Positions 36,961 through 45,488 of a stretch of DNA of 64,000 nucleotides are shown here, piece by piece. This stretch comes from Vreelandella hamiltonii. Lineage in GTDB: Bacteria > Pseudomonadota > Gammaproteobacteria > Pseudomonadales > Halomonadaceae. The stretch covers positions 90,382-154,381 of the forward strand of contig NZ_BMXN01000007.1 of NCBI RefSeq assembly GCF_014651775.1, in the 5' to 3' direction. Each line of letters starts with the position of its first letter. Within the stretch, counting starts at the first letter, position 1. Position numbers and translations under genes: made by a program. Under the pieces are notes generated by a model. It made no database searches. It worked only from the letters and a program-made list of their open reading frames with translations, and was not told the DNA's origin.

Positions 36961-37964
36961 GCCTCGACTTGCTGAGCCTGCCCGCTCTGGCCGGCTGGGT
37001 CGCGCTGGCCATCGTCATTGATCTGATCGTGGGGGACCCGCGCGCGCTGCCCCACCCGGTGGTGATCATCGGCAAGGCGATTAGCGCCCTGGAGCACCGC
37101 TGGAACCACGGCAGCCCCCAGCGGCGGCGGCTGCTGGGCGGGTGCCTTACCCTGGTGGTGGTGCTGGGCACCTTTTCGGTGGCCTGGCTGGGGCTTGCGC
37201 TGTTGTCGTGGGTGCACCCCTGGCTGGGGCTGGCCGCCGAGCTGTGGCTACTGGCCACCACGCTGGCCATCAAGGGGCTGGCGGATGCCGGGCGGGCCAT
37301 TGCCGCCCCGTTGCGGCAGGGCGACTTGCCCGGCGCGCGGCAGGCGCTTTCCAGAGTGGTGGGGCGTGATACCCAGGCCCTGGATGAAGCCGAGATTACC
37401 CGAGGCGCGGTGGAAACCGTGGCGGAAAACACCGTCGATGGCATTACCTCGCCGCTGCTGTTTGCGCTGCTGGGGGGCGCGCCGCTGGCGCTGGCCTACA
37501 AGGCCATCAATACGCTGGACTCCATGGTGGGCTACCGGAACGAACGCTACGGCGACTTCGGCTACGCCTCGGCCAGGCTGGACGACCTGGCCAACTGGCT
37601 GCCTGCCCGGCTGACTGCCCTGTGCCTGTGGCTGGCGGGCGTGCTGTATGGGGTGTTTCACCGCTCACCTCTGCGCTGGCGGGGCGCCCTGGCGGCCACC
37701 TGGCGCGAAGCACCCCGTCACCCAAGCCCCAACGCGGGCTGGCCCGAGGCAATGGTGGCGAATTTGCTGGGCGTCCAGTTGGGCGGCACCAACGTCTACC
37801 AGGGGCAAGTATCACACCGGGCCACGCTGGGCACCGCCCATGATTTACTGAAAGCCAGCCACATCACTACCACGATTTGGCTGATGCACGGGGCTTGGTT
37901 GATGTTCTTCCTGCTGCTGTTCTTCCTGCAGCTGTGCCTCGTGATGGCTACGGTGGCCGGGTGA
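36957..37964 (+). CDS. cbiB: Adenosylcobinamide-phosphate synthase CbiB (CobD)
   Basis: A 335-residue membrane protein of the CbiB/CobD family (name CobD in the Pseudomonas denitrificans scheme). Family stretches are LIVGDPRALPHPVVIIGK near residue 25, RGAVETVAENTVDGITSPL near residue 140, and KAINTLDSMVGYRNERYG near residue 180. It attaches aminopropanol phosphate, or the amino-alcohol itself, to adenosylcobyric acid. Its stop overlaps the next start by one base. It is part of a tightly packed seven-gene run starting at cobT. Confidence 0.94.
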   Translation: MSLDLLSLPALAGWVALAIVIDLIVGDPRALPHPVVIIGKAISALEHRWNHGSPQRRRLLGGCLTLVVVLGTFSVAWLGLALLSWVHPWLGLAAELWLLATTLAIKGLADAGRAIAAPLRQGDLPGARQALSRVVGRDTQALDEAEITRGAVETVAENTVDGITSPLLFALLGGAPLALAYKAINTLDSMVGYRNERYGDFGYASARLDDLANWLPARLTALCLWLAGVLYGVFHRSPLRWRGALAATWREAPRHPSPNAGWPEAMVANLLGVQLGGTNVYQGQVSHRATLGTAHDLLKASHITTTIWLMHGAWLMFFLLLFFLQLCLVMATVAG

Positions 37965-39076
37965 TGCGCGACCAGCCCGGCAACCTTCCCCTCGACCATT
38001 GGCCAAGCCACGGTGGCCAGGCCGCCGCGCTGCTGCAGCGCTTTGGCTTGCCTGCCAACCAACCGCTGGAAGATATCAGCGCCAACCTGAACCCGCTGGG
38101 CCCACCCGGCTGGGTAACCGGCTACCTGGCCCAACGCCTGGCTGGGCTGGGCCGCTACCCCGAACCGGACTACCGCGCCGCCAGGCAGGCGATTGCCGAA
38201 CACGCAGGCGTGGAGCCGGGGCAGGTACTGCTCACCAACGGCGGCGCGGAAGCCATCTTTCTGGCGGCGGCGCACCACGCTGGCCAGCAGGCGCTGATCG
38301 TCACCCCCACCTTTGGTGAGTACGCCCGGGCCTGCAACGCCCACGGTGTGCGCATCAGCGAGCTTGGTCTGTTGCCGGGCACCTTCGACCCACCCGCGGC
38401 CGCGTTGCTGCAGGCGGCGGCCAGCGCTGATGTTGTGTTCGTCTGTCGCCCCAACAACCCCACCGGCACGCTGCTGCCCGTGGCGCTTATCGAGGCGCTG
38501 CTGGACGCCTTGAAACCGGGGGCCTCGCTGGTGGTGGATGAAGCCTTCATCGACCTGGCGCTGGAAGCTGCACCGCTGACTCCGCTGCTCCAACGCTACC
38601 CGGCGTTGATCCTGCTGCGCTCCATGACCAAATTCTTTACCCTGCCGGGCCTGCGGCTGGGCTACGTGCTGGCCGATGAGGGGCGTATCGCTCAGCTTCA
38701 GGCGCAGCAACCGCCCTGGAGCGTCAATCATCTGGCCGCCGAACTGGTGCCGCCGCTGCTGGCGGATGAGGACTTTGCTCGGCGTACCCACCAGTGGTTG
38801 GCCCGTGAGCAGCCGCGCATGGGCGCTGCCCTGGCCGCGCTGGGGCTGGAGGTGGTGCCTAGCCACAGCTGCTTTCATCTGGTGCGGCCTGGGGCCGCCC
38901 AGCGGCAGCGGGGCATTTCCAGTATCGTGCTGCTTGAACGCCTGCTTCACCAAGGTATGCTGGCGCGACATACCCATGGTTTTGCTGGCCTGAAGGGTGG
39001 TTGGCTAAGGCTGGCACTGCGCGATGGTGTGACCAATGATCGGTTGTCAAAGGTGCTGAATGATTGTCTTTGTTAG
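37964..39076 (+). CDS. cobC: L-threonine-O-3-phosphate decarboxylase-like PLP enzyme CobC
   Basis: A 370-residue class II aminotransferase-fold protein (CobC in P. denitrificans naming, CobD in Salmonella naming). Features include ISANLNPLGPPGW near the start, RPNNPTGTLLP near residue 165, VVDEAFIDLALE, and the PLP-lysine region LLRSMTKFFTLPGLRLGY near residue 220. It makes aminopropanol phosphate for CbiB. The start is ATG at 37964 within the ATGA overlap with cbiB. A longer upstream frame runs inside cbiB and is not used here. Confidence 0.9.
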   Translation: MRDQPGNLPLDHWPSHGGQAAALLQRFGLPANQPLEDISANLNPLGPPGWVTGYLAQRLAGLGRYPEPDYRAARQAIAEHAGVEPGQVLLTNGGAEAIFLAAAHHAGQQALIVTPTFGEYARACNAHGVRISELGLLPGTFDPPAAALLQAAASADVVFVCRPNNPTGTLLPVALIEALLDALKPGASLVVDEAFIDLALEAAPLTPLLQRYPALILLRSMTKFFTLPGLRLGYVLADEGRIAQLQAQQPPWSVNHLAAELVPPLLADEDFARRTHQWLAREQPRMGAALAALGLEVVPSHSCFHLVRPGAAQRQRGISSIVLLERLLHQGMLARHTHGFAGLKGGWLRLALRDGVTNDRLSKVLNDCLC

Positions 39077-39608
39077 TGGAGGGGCTCGGTCGGGCAAGAG
39101 CCTGGTGGCGGAGCAGTGTGTTCAGCAGTACGCCGACGGTAAGACGTGTTACTACGTGGCCACGGCCGATATCTACGATAGCGAAATGGCCGAACGGGTA
39201 GGCCATCATCAGGCCCGCCGCGCCAACCACTGGGTCACCCTGGAAGCTCCGCTCAACATCGAACAGGCCGTCGCCCAGGTGCCCAACGGCCATGCCGCCC
39301 TGTTGGACTGCCTGACCCTCTGGGCCAGCCAAGTGATGTTCAATACTCAGGAGGACGCCGCCCCGGTCAGTGAAACGGAAGCCTTTGCGCTGTTGGTGCG
39401 TGCACTTCACGATGCCCGCCGCCGGGGGGTGACGCTGGTGGTGGTCTCCAACGATCTCAACGAAGCGCCTTTGCCTGCCTCGGCAGAGGTGTGGCGCTAC
39501 GTGGAATTCCTGCAAGGGTTGCACCGCTGGCTGGCGGCCCAGGCCGACCAGGTGGTGGAGGTGGTGGCCGGGCAGTCCATCGAATGGAAGGCGGCTGGCG
39601 CACCATGA
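39060..39608 (+). CDS. cobU: Adenosylcobinamide kinase / adenosylcobinamide-phosphate guanylyltransferase
   Basis: A 182-residue CobU/CobP protein. The P-loop GGARSGKS (residues 7-14) is intact, with the kinase region YYVATADIYDSEMAERVGHHQ carrying the guanylylated His and VSNDLNEAPLP as the variant NEVG-like motif. It phosphorylates and then GMP-activates adenosylcobinamide for CobS. It overlaps the cobC end by 17 bases and the cobS start by 4. Compare the degenerate paralogue at 40923-41360. Confidence 0.93.
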   Translation: MIVFVSGGARSGKSLVAEQCVQQYADGKTCYYVATADIYDSEMAERVGHHQARRANHWVTLEAPLNIEQAVAQVPNGHAALLDCLTLWASQVMFNTQEDAAPVSETEAFALLVRALHDARRRGVTLVVVSNDLNEAPLPASAEVWRYVEFLQGLHRWLAAQADQVVEVVAGQSIEWKAAGAP

Positions 39609-40366
39609 AACACGCTCTGTACGGCATGCTGCTGGCGCTGCAGTTTCTGACGCGCCTGCCGATCCCCGTTGCCTGCCCCTGGACACCGGCCACCCGGCGC
39701 TGGGCCATTCGCGCCTACCCGCTGGTGGGCCTGATGGTGGGAGCGCTCCTGGCCTGTGTCGCCCTGCTGTTGGGCCAGTGGCAAACCCCATCGCCCATCA
39801 CGGCGCTGGTACTGCTTAGCCTGTGGGTGGCCATTTCCGGTGGCCTGCACCTGGATGGCGTGATGGACCTGGCCGATGCGCTGGGCAGCAACCAGCCCGT
39901 GGCCCGCCGATGGGAGATCATGAAAGACCCGGTGGTGGGCAGTTTTGGCATGCTGGCGCTGGTGTTTCTGCTGGCCTGGAAAGGGGTGCTGCTATGGGCG
40001 CTGGTGCACTATCAGGCGCCGCTTGGCTGGCTGGTGGTGGCCCCCGCGCTGGGTCGGCTGGCGGGGGTGGCCCTGCTGGTGTTGACGCCCTGTGCCCAGC
40101 CCAGCGGCCTGGCCTTTAGCTGGCAGCAGTCGCTGGGCCGAAGGGACGTGGTGCTGGCCCTGCTGCCGCTGCTGCTGGGGGCACTGTTCATGCCTGGGCT
40201 GTGGGTCTGGCTGGTAGCCACGGCCTTGTGGGTCGTGCTGGTTCGTCAGGCGCTGCTGCGTTTATTTCACGGCATCAACGGTGACATGGTGGGTGCCACT
40301 ATCGAAGGAGGAGAGCTTTGGCTACTGGTCTTGATGTGGAGCTGGTGGCAGTTCGCCACGGTATAA
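39605..40366 (+). CDS. cobS: Cobalamin synthase (adenosylcobinamide-GDP ribazoletransferase)
   Basis: A 253-residue polytopic inner-membrane protein of the CobS/CobV family. It has the N-terminal motif LLALQFLTRLPIPV (residues 9-22) and the conserved acidic metal-binding stretch GGLHLDGVMDLADALGS near residue 80, then KDPVVGSFGMLAL. It joins adenosylcobinamide-GDP and alpha-ribazole (phosphate). The ATG at 39605 overlaps the cobU stop, and upstream in-frame starts lie inside cobU. The length is normal (about 250). Confidence 0.93.
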   Translation: MKHALYGMLLALQFLTRLPIPVACPWTPATRRWAIRAYPLVGLMVGALLACVALLLGQWQTPSPITALVLLSLWVAISGGLHLDGVMDLADALGSNQPVARRWEIMKDPVVGSFGMLALVFLLAWKGVLLWALVHYQAPLGWLVVAPALGRLAGVALLVLTPCAQPSGLAFSWQQSLGRRDVVLALLPLLLGALFMPGLWVWLVATALWVVLVRQALLRLFHGINGDMVGATIEGGELWLLVLMWSWWQFATV

Positions 40367-40971
40367 CGTCATGGAATCTGGAGCGTCGGTACCAGGGGCA
40401 GCGCGATATCCCGCTGCTGTTCCCGGACGCGGAAGCGGGCCTGCTGGCCCTGCGTGACGCCTTGGCAAGCGAGCGTTTCGATGCCATTCATGCCAGTGAC
40501 CTGGGCCGCTGCCAGGAAACCCTGGCGTGGTCACAGGCGGCCAGGCCCGGCATGCCGGTGTACCGGGAGCCGCGCTTGCGAGAGCTGGATTTTGGCGAGT
40601 ACGAAGGAAAGGTTTACGATGAACTCAAGGAGCTGCCGCACTACCGCGCCTGGATAGACAGCGCGGGCGAGCTGCAGATACCCGGCGGTGAGTCGTCTGG
40701 CCAGCTGCGCGAGCGCCTCGATGGCTGGCTGGAAGAGGTGGCGCAACAGGCGCGCGAACGGGGCCACCGCAAGGTGCTGGTGGTGACCCACGGCGGGGTG
40801 ATTCGTGAGCTGCGCCGCCGGTTCGAAACGCTGGATTTCTGGGCGGGCATCGTCCATCAGGCCCAGGGCCGTCGCTGGCAGCTGACCTATCAGCCCAACG
40901 ATGCAGGCAAAGGAGAGTGGCAATGCAACTGTTCATCGGCGGTGCCAGCGCAGGCAAGCGAGACGCAGTAA
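40318..40971 (+). CDS. Alpha-ribazole phosphatase (histidine phosphatase family)
   Basis: A 217-residue phosphoglycerate mutase-like phosphatase (called CobC in Salmonella). The catalytic RHG motif is in VAVRHGITSWNLERRYQG near residue 13, with the second His in VLVVTHGGVIRELRR. It removes phosphate from alpha-ribazole-5-phosphate or adenosylcobalamin-5'-phosphate. The TTG start at 40318 is set by GGAGGAGAG just upstream. The gene overlaps the end of cobS by 49 bases, which is long but consistent with the compressed operon. Confidence 0.85.
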   Translation: MATGLDVELVAVRHGITSWNLERRYQGQRDIPLLFPDAEAGLLALRDALASERFDAIHASDLGRCQETLAWSQAARPGMPVYREPRLRELDFGEYEGKVYDELKELPHYRAWIDSAGELQIPGGESSGQLRERLDGWLEEVAQQARERGHRKVLVVTHGGVIRELRRRFETLDFWAGIVHQAQGRRWQLTYQPNDAGKGEWQCNCSSAVPAQASETQ

Positions 40972-41360
40972 AACAGCGCTTTCCCGGCGCGGTCTGGTGG
41001 CGCCTGGCGCCGGGCCAGCGCTTGCAGGAAGTGTCCCACGTCATGCACCCCGGCACTCCGCTGGTGCTGCATGGCCTGTTCGAATGGCTCTCGGCGGCCA
41101 TTCACTCCGACTTCAGCAGCGACGAATGGCGCGCCCACTGGCGCGAAGATCTGCAGCGCCTGGACGAGGCAGCGGCAGGCCAGCACGCCACCCTGGTGGT
41201 GATTGCCAACGAGCTGGGCCGAGGCCTGGTGCCCATGGCAAGGGACCAGCGCCGCCTGAGGGACCTCAGCGGTTGGTTCACCCAGGACGCCGCCGCCCAG
41301 GCAAGCCATGTGTGGTACGTGCGCCATGGGCTCGTGCAAGCGCTGAAAAGCACGGCATAA
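40923..41360 (+). CDS. Divergent CobU-like protein with altered P-loop
   Basis: A 145-residue protein at the end of the cob run, overlapping the phosphatase gene. It resembles a shortened CobU/CobP: the N-terminal loop is GGASAGKR (residues 6-13), which lacks the final Ser/Thr of a Walker A motif. The later stretch VVIANELGRGLVP followed by RDLSGWFTQDAAAQASHVWYV (core RDLSGWFTQDAAAQ) matches the CobU motif VSNEVGxGIVP and its C-terminal helix. The kinase/guanylyl-transfer middle part is much reduced. It may be a regulatory or structural partner of CobU, or a decaying copy. ATG 40923 follows AGGAGAG, and GTG at 40917 is an alternative. Confidence 0.65.
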   Translation: MQLFIGGASAGKRDAVKQRFPGAVWWRLAPGQRLQEVSHVMHPGTPLVLHGLFEWLSAAIHSDFSSDEWRAHWREDLQRLDEAAAGQHATLVVIANELGRGLVPMARDQRRLRDLSGWFTQDAAAQASHVWYVRHGLVQALKSTA

Positions 41361-41451
41361 AGCACGTCGTAAAGTCCGACATAGTGCAGCATGCCCCGTC
41401 TGGCCAAAATTGACCTGATTAGCGCAAGTTGCTAGTTTACGCGCACTCTTA

Positions 41452-41664
41452 GGTGCTGATGGCGACCCTTCGCCCTCAGTTAAACGGGAAGTTGGTGAAC
41501 GCAACTGCGTCAATCCAACGCTGCCCCCGCAACGGTGATCGAGACAAGAACGGCCAAGACGCCACTGTGCTCAGGCATGGGAAGGTGGTCGTTCGGAAAG
41601 GGTCGGCGCTTGAAAAAAGCGCCTCCTTTCGCTCGTCAGCCCGGAGACCGGCCCAGGAGTGACG
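41452..41664 (+). ncRNA. Adenosylcobalamin riboswitch
   Basis: The 453-base gap before btuB contains the standard cobalamin riboswitch landmarks in order: GGTGC at 41452, CAGTTAAACGGGAA near 41478, CGCTGCCCCCGCAACGGTGA near 41518, GCCACTG and GGGAAGG near 41560-41587, and the B12 box GTCAGCCCGGAGACCGGCC at 41635-41653. It probably shuts down btuB and the genes behind it when adenosylcobalamin is abundant. Confidence 0.95.
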
Positions 41665-41778
41665 GCTGAAAAGCCACGGATTACCGGCATGCGGCGGGCA
41701 TGTGCAGGGTGTAGGGTGGGCTGCCAACGCAGCTTGCCTGCCTTGCGTGTGCGCCTGCACCGGCCACTAAAAAACACG

Positions 41779-41796
41779 CTGTGCGGGTGAGCACAG
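41779..41796 (+). promoter_or_regulatory. Hairpin just before the btuB ribosome site
   Basis: CTGTGC (41779-41784) pairs with GCACAG (41791-41796), with further possible pairs outside, just upstream of the btuB ribosome site (AAGGGA, 41802-41807). It is a candidate part of the riboswitch expression platform acting at translation initiation. The pairing partner in the riboswitch body was not identified. Confidence 0.35.
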
Positions 41797-41813
41797 TGCG
41801 CAAGGGATCCATC

Positions 41814-43619
41814 ATGCAACGTTTATCTCCTACCGCCACGCTGGCGGCATTTGCCATGGCCGCCGTGCCCATGGCCGTTCATGCGCAGGCGCAGCAGCAG
41901 GCCTCGGCCAGTCACGATACGCTCAATCCTGTCGTCGTGACAGCGGCGCTGGCACCGCGTACCGCCAACGAAAGTCTCTCTTCGGTCACCGTTCTGGATG
42001 AAGCGACGCTTCGCCGCCAGGACCCGGTGAGCATCACGGACCTGCTGCGTGGCCAGCCGGGCGTGGACGTTTCCAGCAACGGCAGCTTCGGCAAGAACAG
42101 CAGCGTCTTTCTGCGCGGCACCGGCAGCGCCCAGAACGTGCTGCTGATCGACGGCATTCGCTTACGTTCGGCCACCAGCGGCGGCGCGGCGTGGCAGTAC
42201 CTGGAACCACGCATGTTCGACCGCGTCGAAGTCGTGCGCGGCCCCCGTGGCAGCCTCTACGGTGCCGATGCCATGGGCGGCGTCATTCAACTGTTTACCC
42301 CCGAAGGGCGTGAGGAAGGCCCGCAGCCGCGTATTTCCGCAGGCGGTGGCTCGTTCAACACCCAGCGGCTCAGCGCGGGGATCAGCGGCCGAGAAGGCGG
42401 CACCCGCTACAGCTTTGCCGGTAGCCACTTCACCACCGATGGCCAGCCCGTGCGCCGCGATGGCGACGACAAGGGGTACGACAACACCTCGGCGCTGGCG
42501 CGGGTATCGCACACCTTCGATAACGGTGCCGAAGCGGGCGTGCTGGCCCTGCGTGCCCGTGGCCACAACGAATACGACGGCGGCGAGAACGACTTCGTGC
42601 AGCAGGTGGCCGGGGTGTATGGCGAGCTGCCGCTGACAGACAGCTGGCGTAGCCGCCTGACGCTCAGCGAATCCCGCGATGAAAGCGATAACTTCGATGG
42701 CTTCAGCGAGTCTGCCTTTAATACCAGGATTCGCGCTGCCCGCTGGGAAAACACCTTCACCGCTGGGGCCCATGAGCTGGTGGCCGGTGCCGAGTACAGC
42801 GAAGACCGGGTAGACAGCACCACCGCCTACGATGAAACCAGCCGCAGCAATGCCGCCGTGTTCACCCAGGCCCTGCTGGACTTCTCCCCGCTGCTGGTAC
42901 AGGCGAGCCTGCGCTTCGACGATAACGAATCCTACGGCGAGGAAGTGACCGGCAGCCTGGGGCTGGGCTACCAGCTGGACGACCAGCACACCCTGCGCGC
43001 CAGCTACGGCACGGCGTTCAATGCGCCCACCTACAACCAGCTCTACTTCCCTGGCTTCGGCAATCCCGATCTGGAAGCGGAAACTTCAGACACCCTCGAA
43101 GTAGGCGTGCGCGGCCAGTATGCCCAGTGGTTCTGGGATGCGGCGCTGTACCAGACCGACATCGACAACCTGATTGCGGGGCAGGGGCTGCAGTTCAACG
43201 TGCCGGAAAGCCGTATTCGGGGAGCCGAGCTGAGCGCCGGGCTCGAACTCGATGCCTGGACGCTGGCGGCGGCGCTCACCTACACCGACCCGGAGAATCG
43301 CCTGACCGGCATGCGCCTGCAAAACCGCGCTTCCCAAAGCCTGCGTCTGGACGTCGACCGTGAGCTGGGCGAGTGGTCGGTGGGCGGCTCCTGGCTGGCC
43401 CAGAACCACCGCTTCCGGGATGCCGCCAATCAGGACCGCCTGAGTGGCTACGGCCTGGTAAACCTGCGCGCCGGTTGGCAGTTTGCGCCGCTGTGGAGCG
43501 CCCGGGTGACGTTGGAGAACGTGCTGGACCAGGAGTACACCACCACGCGCTCCTTCGACGGTGCCGACTACATCAACGCTGGCCGGGCAGGGTTCCTGAG
43601 TGTTCACTTTGGCCAATGA
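41814..43619 (+). CDS. btuB: TonB-dependent cobalamin receptor BtuB
   Basis: A 601-residue outer-membrane receptor. It has a signal peptide ending near VHAQA, a TonB box-like segment (DTLNPVVVTA), a plug domain (VSITDLLRGQPGVDV, VLLIDGIR, RVEVVRGPRGSLYGADAMGG) and a 22-strand barrel ending in GFLSVHFGQ (aromatic near the C-terminus). It imports cobalamin. The ATG at 41814 follows AAGGGA, and an in-frame upstream start at 41781 lacks a ribosome site. First gene behind the riboswitch. Confidence 0.94.
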   Translation: MQRLSPTATLAAFAMAAVPMAVHAQAQQQASASHDTLNPVVVTAALAPRTANESLSSVTVLDEATLRRQDPVSITDLLRGQPGVDVSSNGSFGKNSSVFLRGTGSAQNVLLIDGIRLRSATSGGAAWQYLEPRMFDRVEVVRGPRGSLYGADAMGGVIQLFTPEGREEGPQPRISAGGGSFNTQRLSAGISGREGGTRYSFAGSHFTTDGQPVRRDGDDKGYDNTSALARVSHTFDNGAEAGVLALRARGHNEYDGGENDFVQQVAGVYGELPLTDSWRSRLTLSESRDESDNFDGFSESAFNTRIRAARWENTFTAGAHELVAGAEYSEDRVDSTTAYDETSRSNAAVFTQALLDFSPLLVQASLRFDDNESYGEEVTGSLGLGYQLDDQHTLRASYGTAFNAPTYNQLYFPGFGNPDLEAETSDTLEVGVRGQYAQWFWDAALYQTDIDNLIAGQGLQFNVPESRIRGAELSAGLELDAWTLAAALTYTDPENRLTGMRLQNRASQSLRLDVDRELGEWSVGGSWLAQNHRFRDAANQDRLSGYGLVNLRAGWQFAPLWSARVTLENVLDQEYTTTRSFDGADYINAGRAGFLSVHFGQ

Positions 43620-44517
43620 CACACTGACACGCGGGGCCCTGGGCCTCGCGTTTTCGTTCATGGCGGCCGCCGCCCAGGGGGATGACCATTCGCGCTGCGC
43701 GGTGGATGACCGTGACCGGGAGGTGTGCCTGCACGCCTCTGCCAACCGTATCGCCACGCTCTCGCCGGGGGCCACCGAGCTGACCTGGGCCGCCGGGGCG
43801 GGGGATCAGGTGGTGGCGGTGGTGAGCTACAGCGACTACCCCCCGGAAGCCAAGCAGGTGGCCTCGGTAGGCAGCCACACGCGCATCGACCTGGAAGCGC
43901 TGGTGGGGCTGGCGCCGGACCTGGTCATCGGCTGGGTGACCGGCAACCCCGCCGAGCAGATGGAGACCCTGGAAGCGCTGGGCATGCCGGTGTTCTACAT
44001 CGAGCCGCGCAGCGTGGAAGCCGTCGCCCACACCATCGAACGACTCGCCCGGCTGGCCGGTACCGAGCCAATAGGACGGCAGGCGGCCAGCGAGTTCCGA
44101 GACGGCATGGCCGCGCTCACCGCGCGCTATAGCGAGCGCGACCCGATACCCACCTTCTACCAGGTGTGGGACGAGCCGCTGATGGGCGTCAGTGACGAAC
44201 ATCTGATTGGCCAGGTGGTGACCCTGTGCGGTGGCGAGAACGTGTTTGGCGAGCTGGAACGGCTGGTGCCAAGACTGGATGACGAAGCTGTGCTGGCCGC
44301 CAACCCGGAAGCCATCATCGCGGGCGGCATGGGCGAAGAGAACCGCCACTGGCTGACCCACTGGGAGCAGTACCCCCACCTCGATGCGGTGGCCAAGGAG
44401 AACCTCTACTTCGTGCCGCCTTCACTGATCCAGCGGCCCACCCCGCGGCTGCTGGAAGGCGCACAGCTGCTGTGCGAAAAACTCGACCAGGCGCGCCAGA
44501 AGCGCGAGGACGCCTGA
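43600..44517 (+). CDS. btuF: Cobalamin periplasmic-binding protein BtuF
   Basis: A 305-residue substrate-binding protein with a signal peptide (LGLAFSFMAAAAQ) and a Fe/B12 periplasmic-binding fold in two lobes: RIATLSPGATELTWAAGAGDQVV (core LSPGATELTWAAG) and LAPDLVIGWVTGN in the first, YQVWDEPLMGVSDEHLIGQV in the second. It hands vitamin B12 from the periplasm to BtuCD. The GTG start overlaps the btuB end by 20 bases. Two internal cysteines near the mature N-terminus (RCAVDDRDREVCLH) could form a disulphide. Confidence 0.9.
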   Translation: MFTLANDTLTRGALGLAFSFMAAAAQGDDHSRCAVDDRDREVCLHASANRIATLSPGATELTWAAGAGDQVVAVVSYSDYPPEAKQVASVGSHTRIDLEALVGLAPDLVIGWVTGNPAEQMETLEALGMPVFYIEPRSVEAVAHTIERLARLAGTEPIGRQAASEFRDGMAALTARYSERDPIPTFYQVWDEPLMGVSDEHLIGQVVTLCGGENVFGELERLVPRLDDEAVLAANPEAIIAGGMGEENRHWLTHWEQYPHLDAVAKENLYFVPPSLIQRPTPRLLEGAQLLCEKLDQARQKREDA

Positions 44518-45488
44518 TGCCGCTGCGCCGCTGGACACCCCTTGGCCTGCTGGCCCTGATGGCCGTGGCGGCGCTGCTGTTTTCGCTGACGGTGGGCAGC
44601 GCCTCGCTTTCCGTGGCTCAGCTCTGGGGCGTGGTTCAGGGGCAGGGCGATGCGCTGGCGCGCACCCTGGTGGTGGAGCTGCGCCTGCCAAGGGCGCTCT
44701 CGGCCTTTGCGGTGGGCGGGCTGCTGGCCGTGGCCGGGGCGCTGATGCAGGTGCTGCTGCGTAACCCGCTGGCCGACCCCTACGTGCTGGGGCTTTCCGG
44801 CGGCGCCTCGATTGGTGCTTTGGCGGCCATGTTGGCGGGCCTAGGCGGCCTGCTGGTGTCCGGTTCTGCATTCGTGGGGGCGCTGGTATCGACGCTGCTG
44901 GTGTTTGGCTTGGCCCATGGCCGGGGCGGCTGGACTCCTGACCGGCTGCTGCTGACCGGCGTGGTGGTGGCCGCCGGATGGGGCGCGGTGATTACCCTGA
45001 TGCTGGCGCTGAGCCCCGCCGAGCGGCTGCCCGGCATGCTCTACTGGCTGATGGGCGACCTTTCCTACTCCCGCACCCCCTGGCCGCCGCTGCTCCTGCT
45101 GCTGATGACCTGCCTGGTGCTGGTGCCGCTGGGGCGCAGCCTGAACGTACTGGCTCGAGGCCCCCAGCAGGCGGCCGCGCTGGGGGTCGATGTGCGCCCG
45201 CTGGAGTGGGGCATCTACATCGCCGCCAGCCTGCTCACGGCCGCCGCCGTGACCAGCGCGGGCAGCATCGGCTTCGTGGGTCTGATCGTGCCGCACATGC
45301 TGCGCCTGGTGCTGGGCAACGACCAGCGGCTGATTCTGCCCGCCTGTGCACTGGCCGGGGGCACGCTGCTGGTGCTGGCCGACACCCTGGCCCGCACCCT
45401 GATTGCTCCGGAGCAGCTGCCCGTTGGGGTAATCACCGCGCTGCTGGGCGTGCCCACGTTCCTCTTTCTGCTCTACCGGAGCCGCTGA
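44517..45488 (+). CDS. btuC: Cobalamin ABC transporter permease BtuC
   Basis: A 323-residue FecCD/BtuC-type permease with about ten membrane helices. Family motifs are LRLPRALSAFAVGGLLAVAGALMQ (core RLPRALSAFAVGG), NPLADPYVLGLSGGASIGA, and GSIGFVGLIVPHMLRLVLG near residue 250 (the coupling region). The start at 44517 is in the ATGA overlap with btuF, and a longer upstream frame lies inside btuF. It forms the inner-membrane channel for vitamin B12. Confidence 0.93.
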   Translation: MPLRRWTPLGLLALMAVAALLFSLTVGSASLSVAQLWGVVQGQGDALARTLVVELRLPRALSAFAVGGLLAVAGALMQVLLRNPLADPYVLGLSGGASIGALAAMLAGLGGLLVSGSAFVGALVSTLLVFGLAHGRGGWTPDRLLLTGVVVAAGWGAVITLMLALSPAERLPGMLYWLMGDLSYSRTPWPPLLLLLMTCLVLVPLGRSLNVLARGPQQAAALGVDVRPLEWGIYIAASLLTAAAVTSAGSIGFVGLIVPHMLRLVLGNDQRLILPACALAGGTLLVLADTLARTLIAPEQLPVGVITALLGVPTFLFLLYRSR

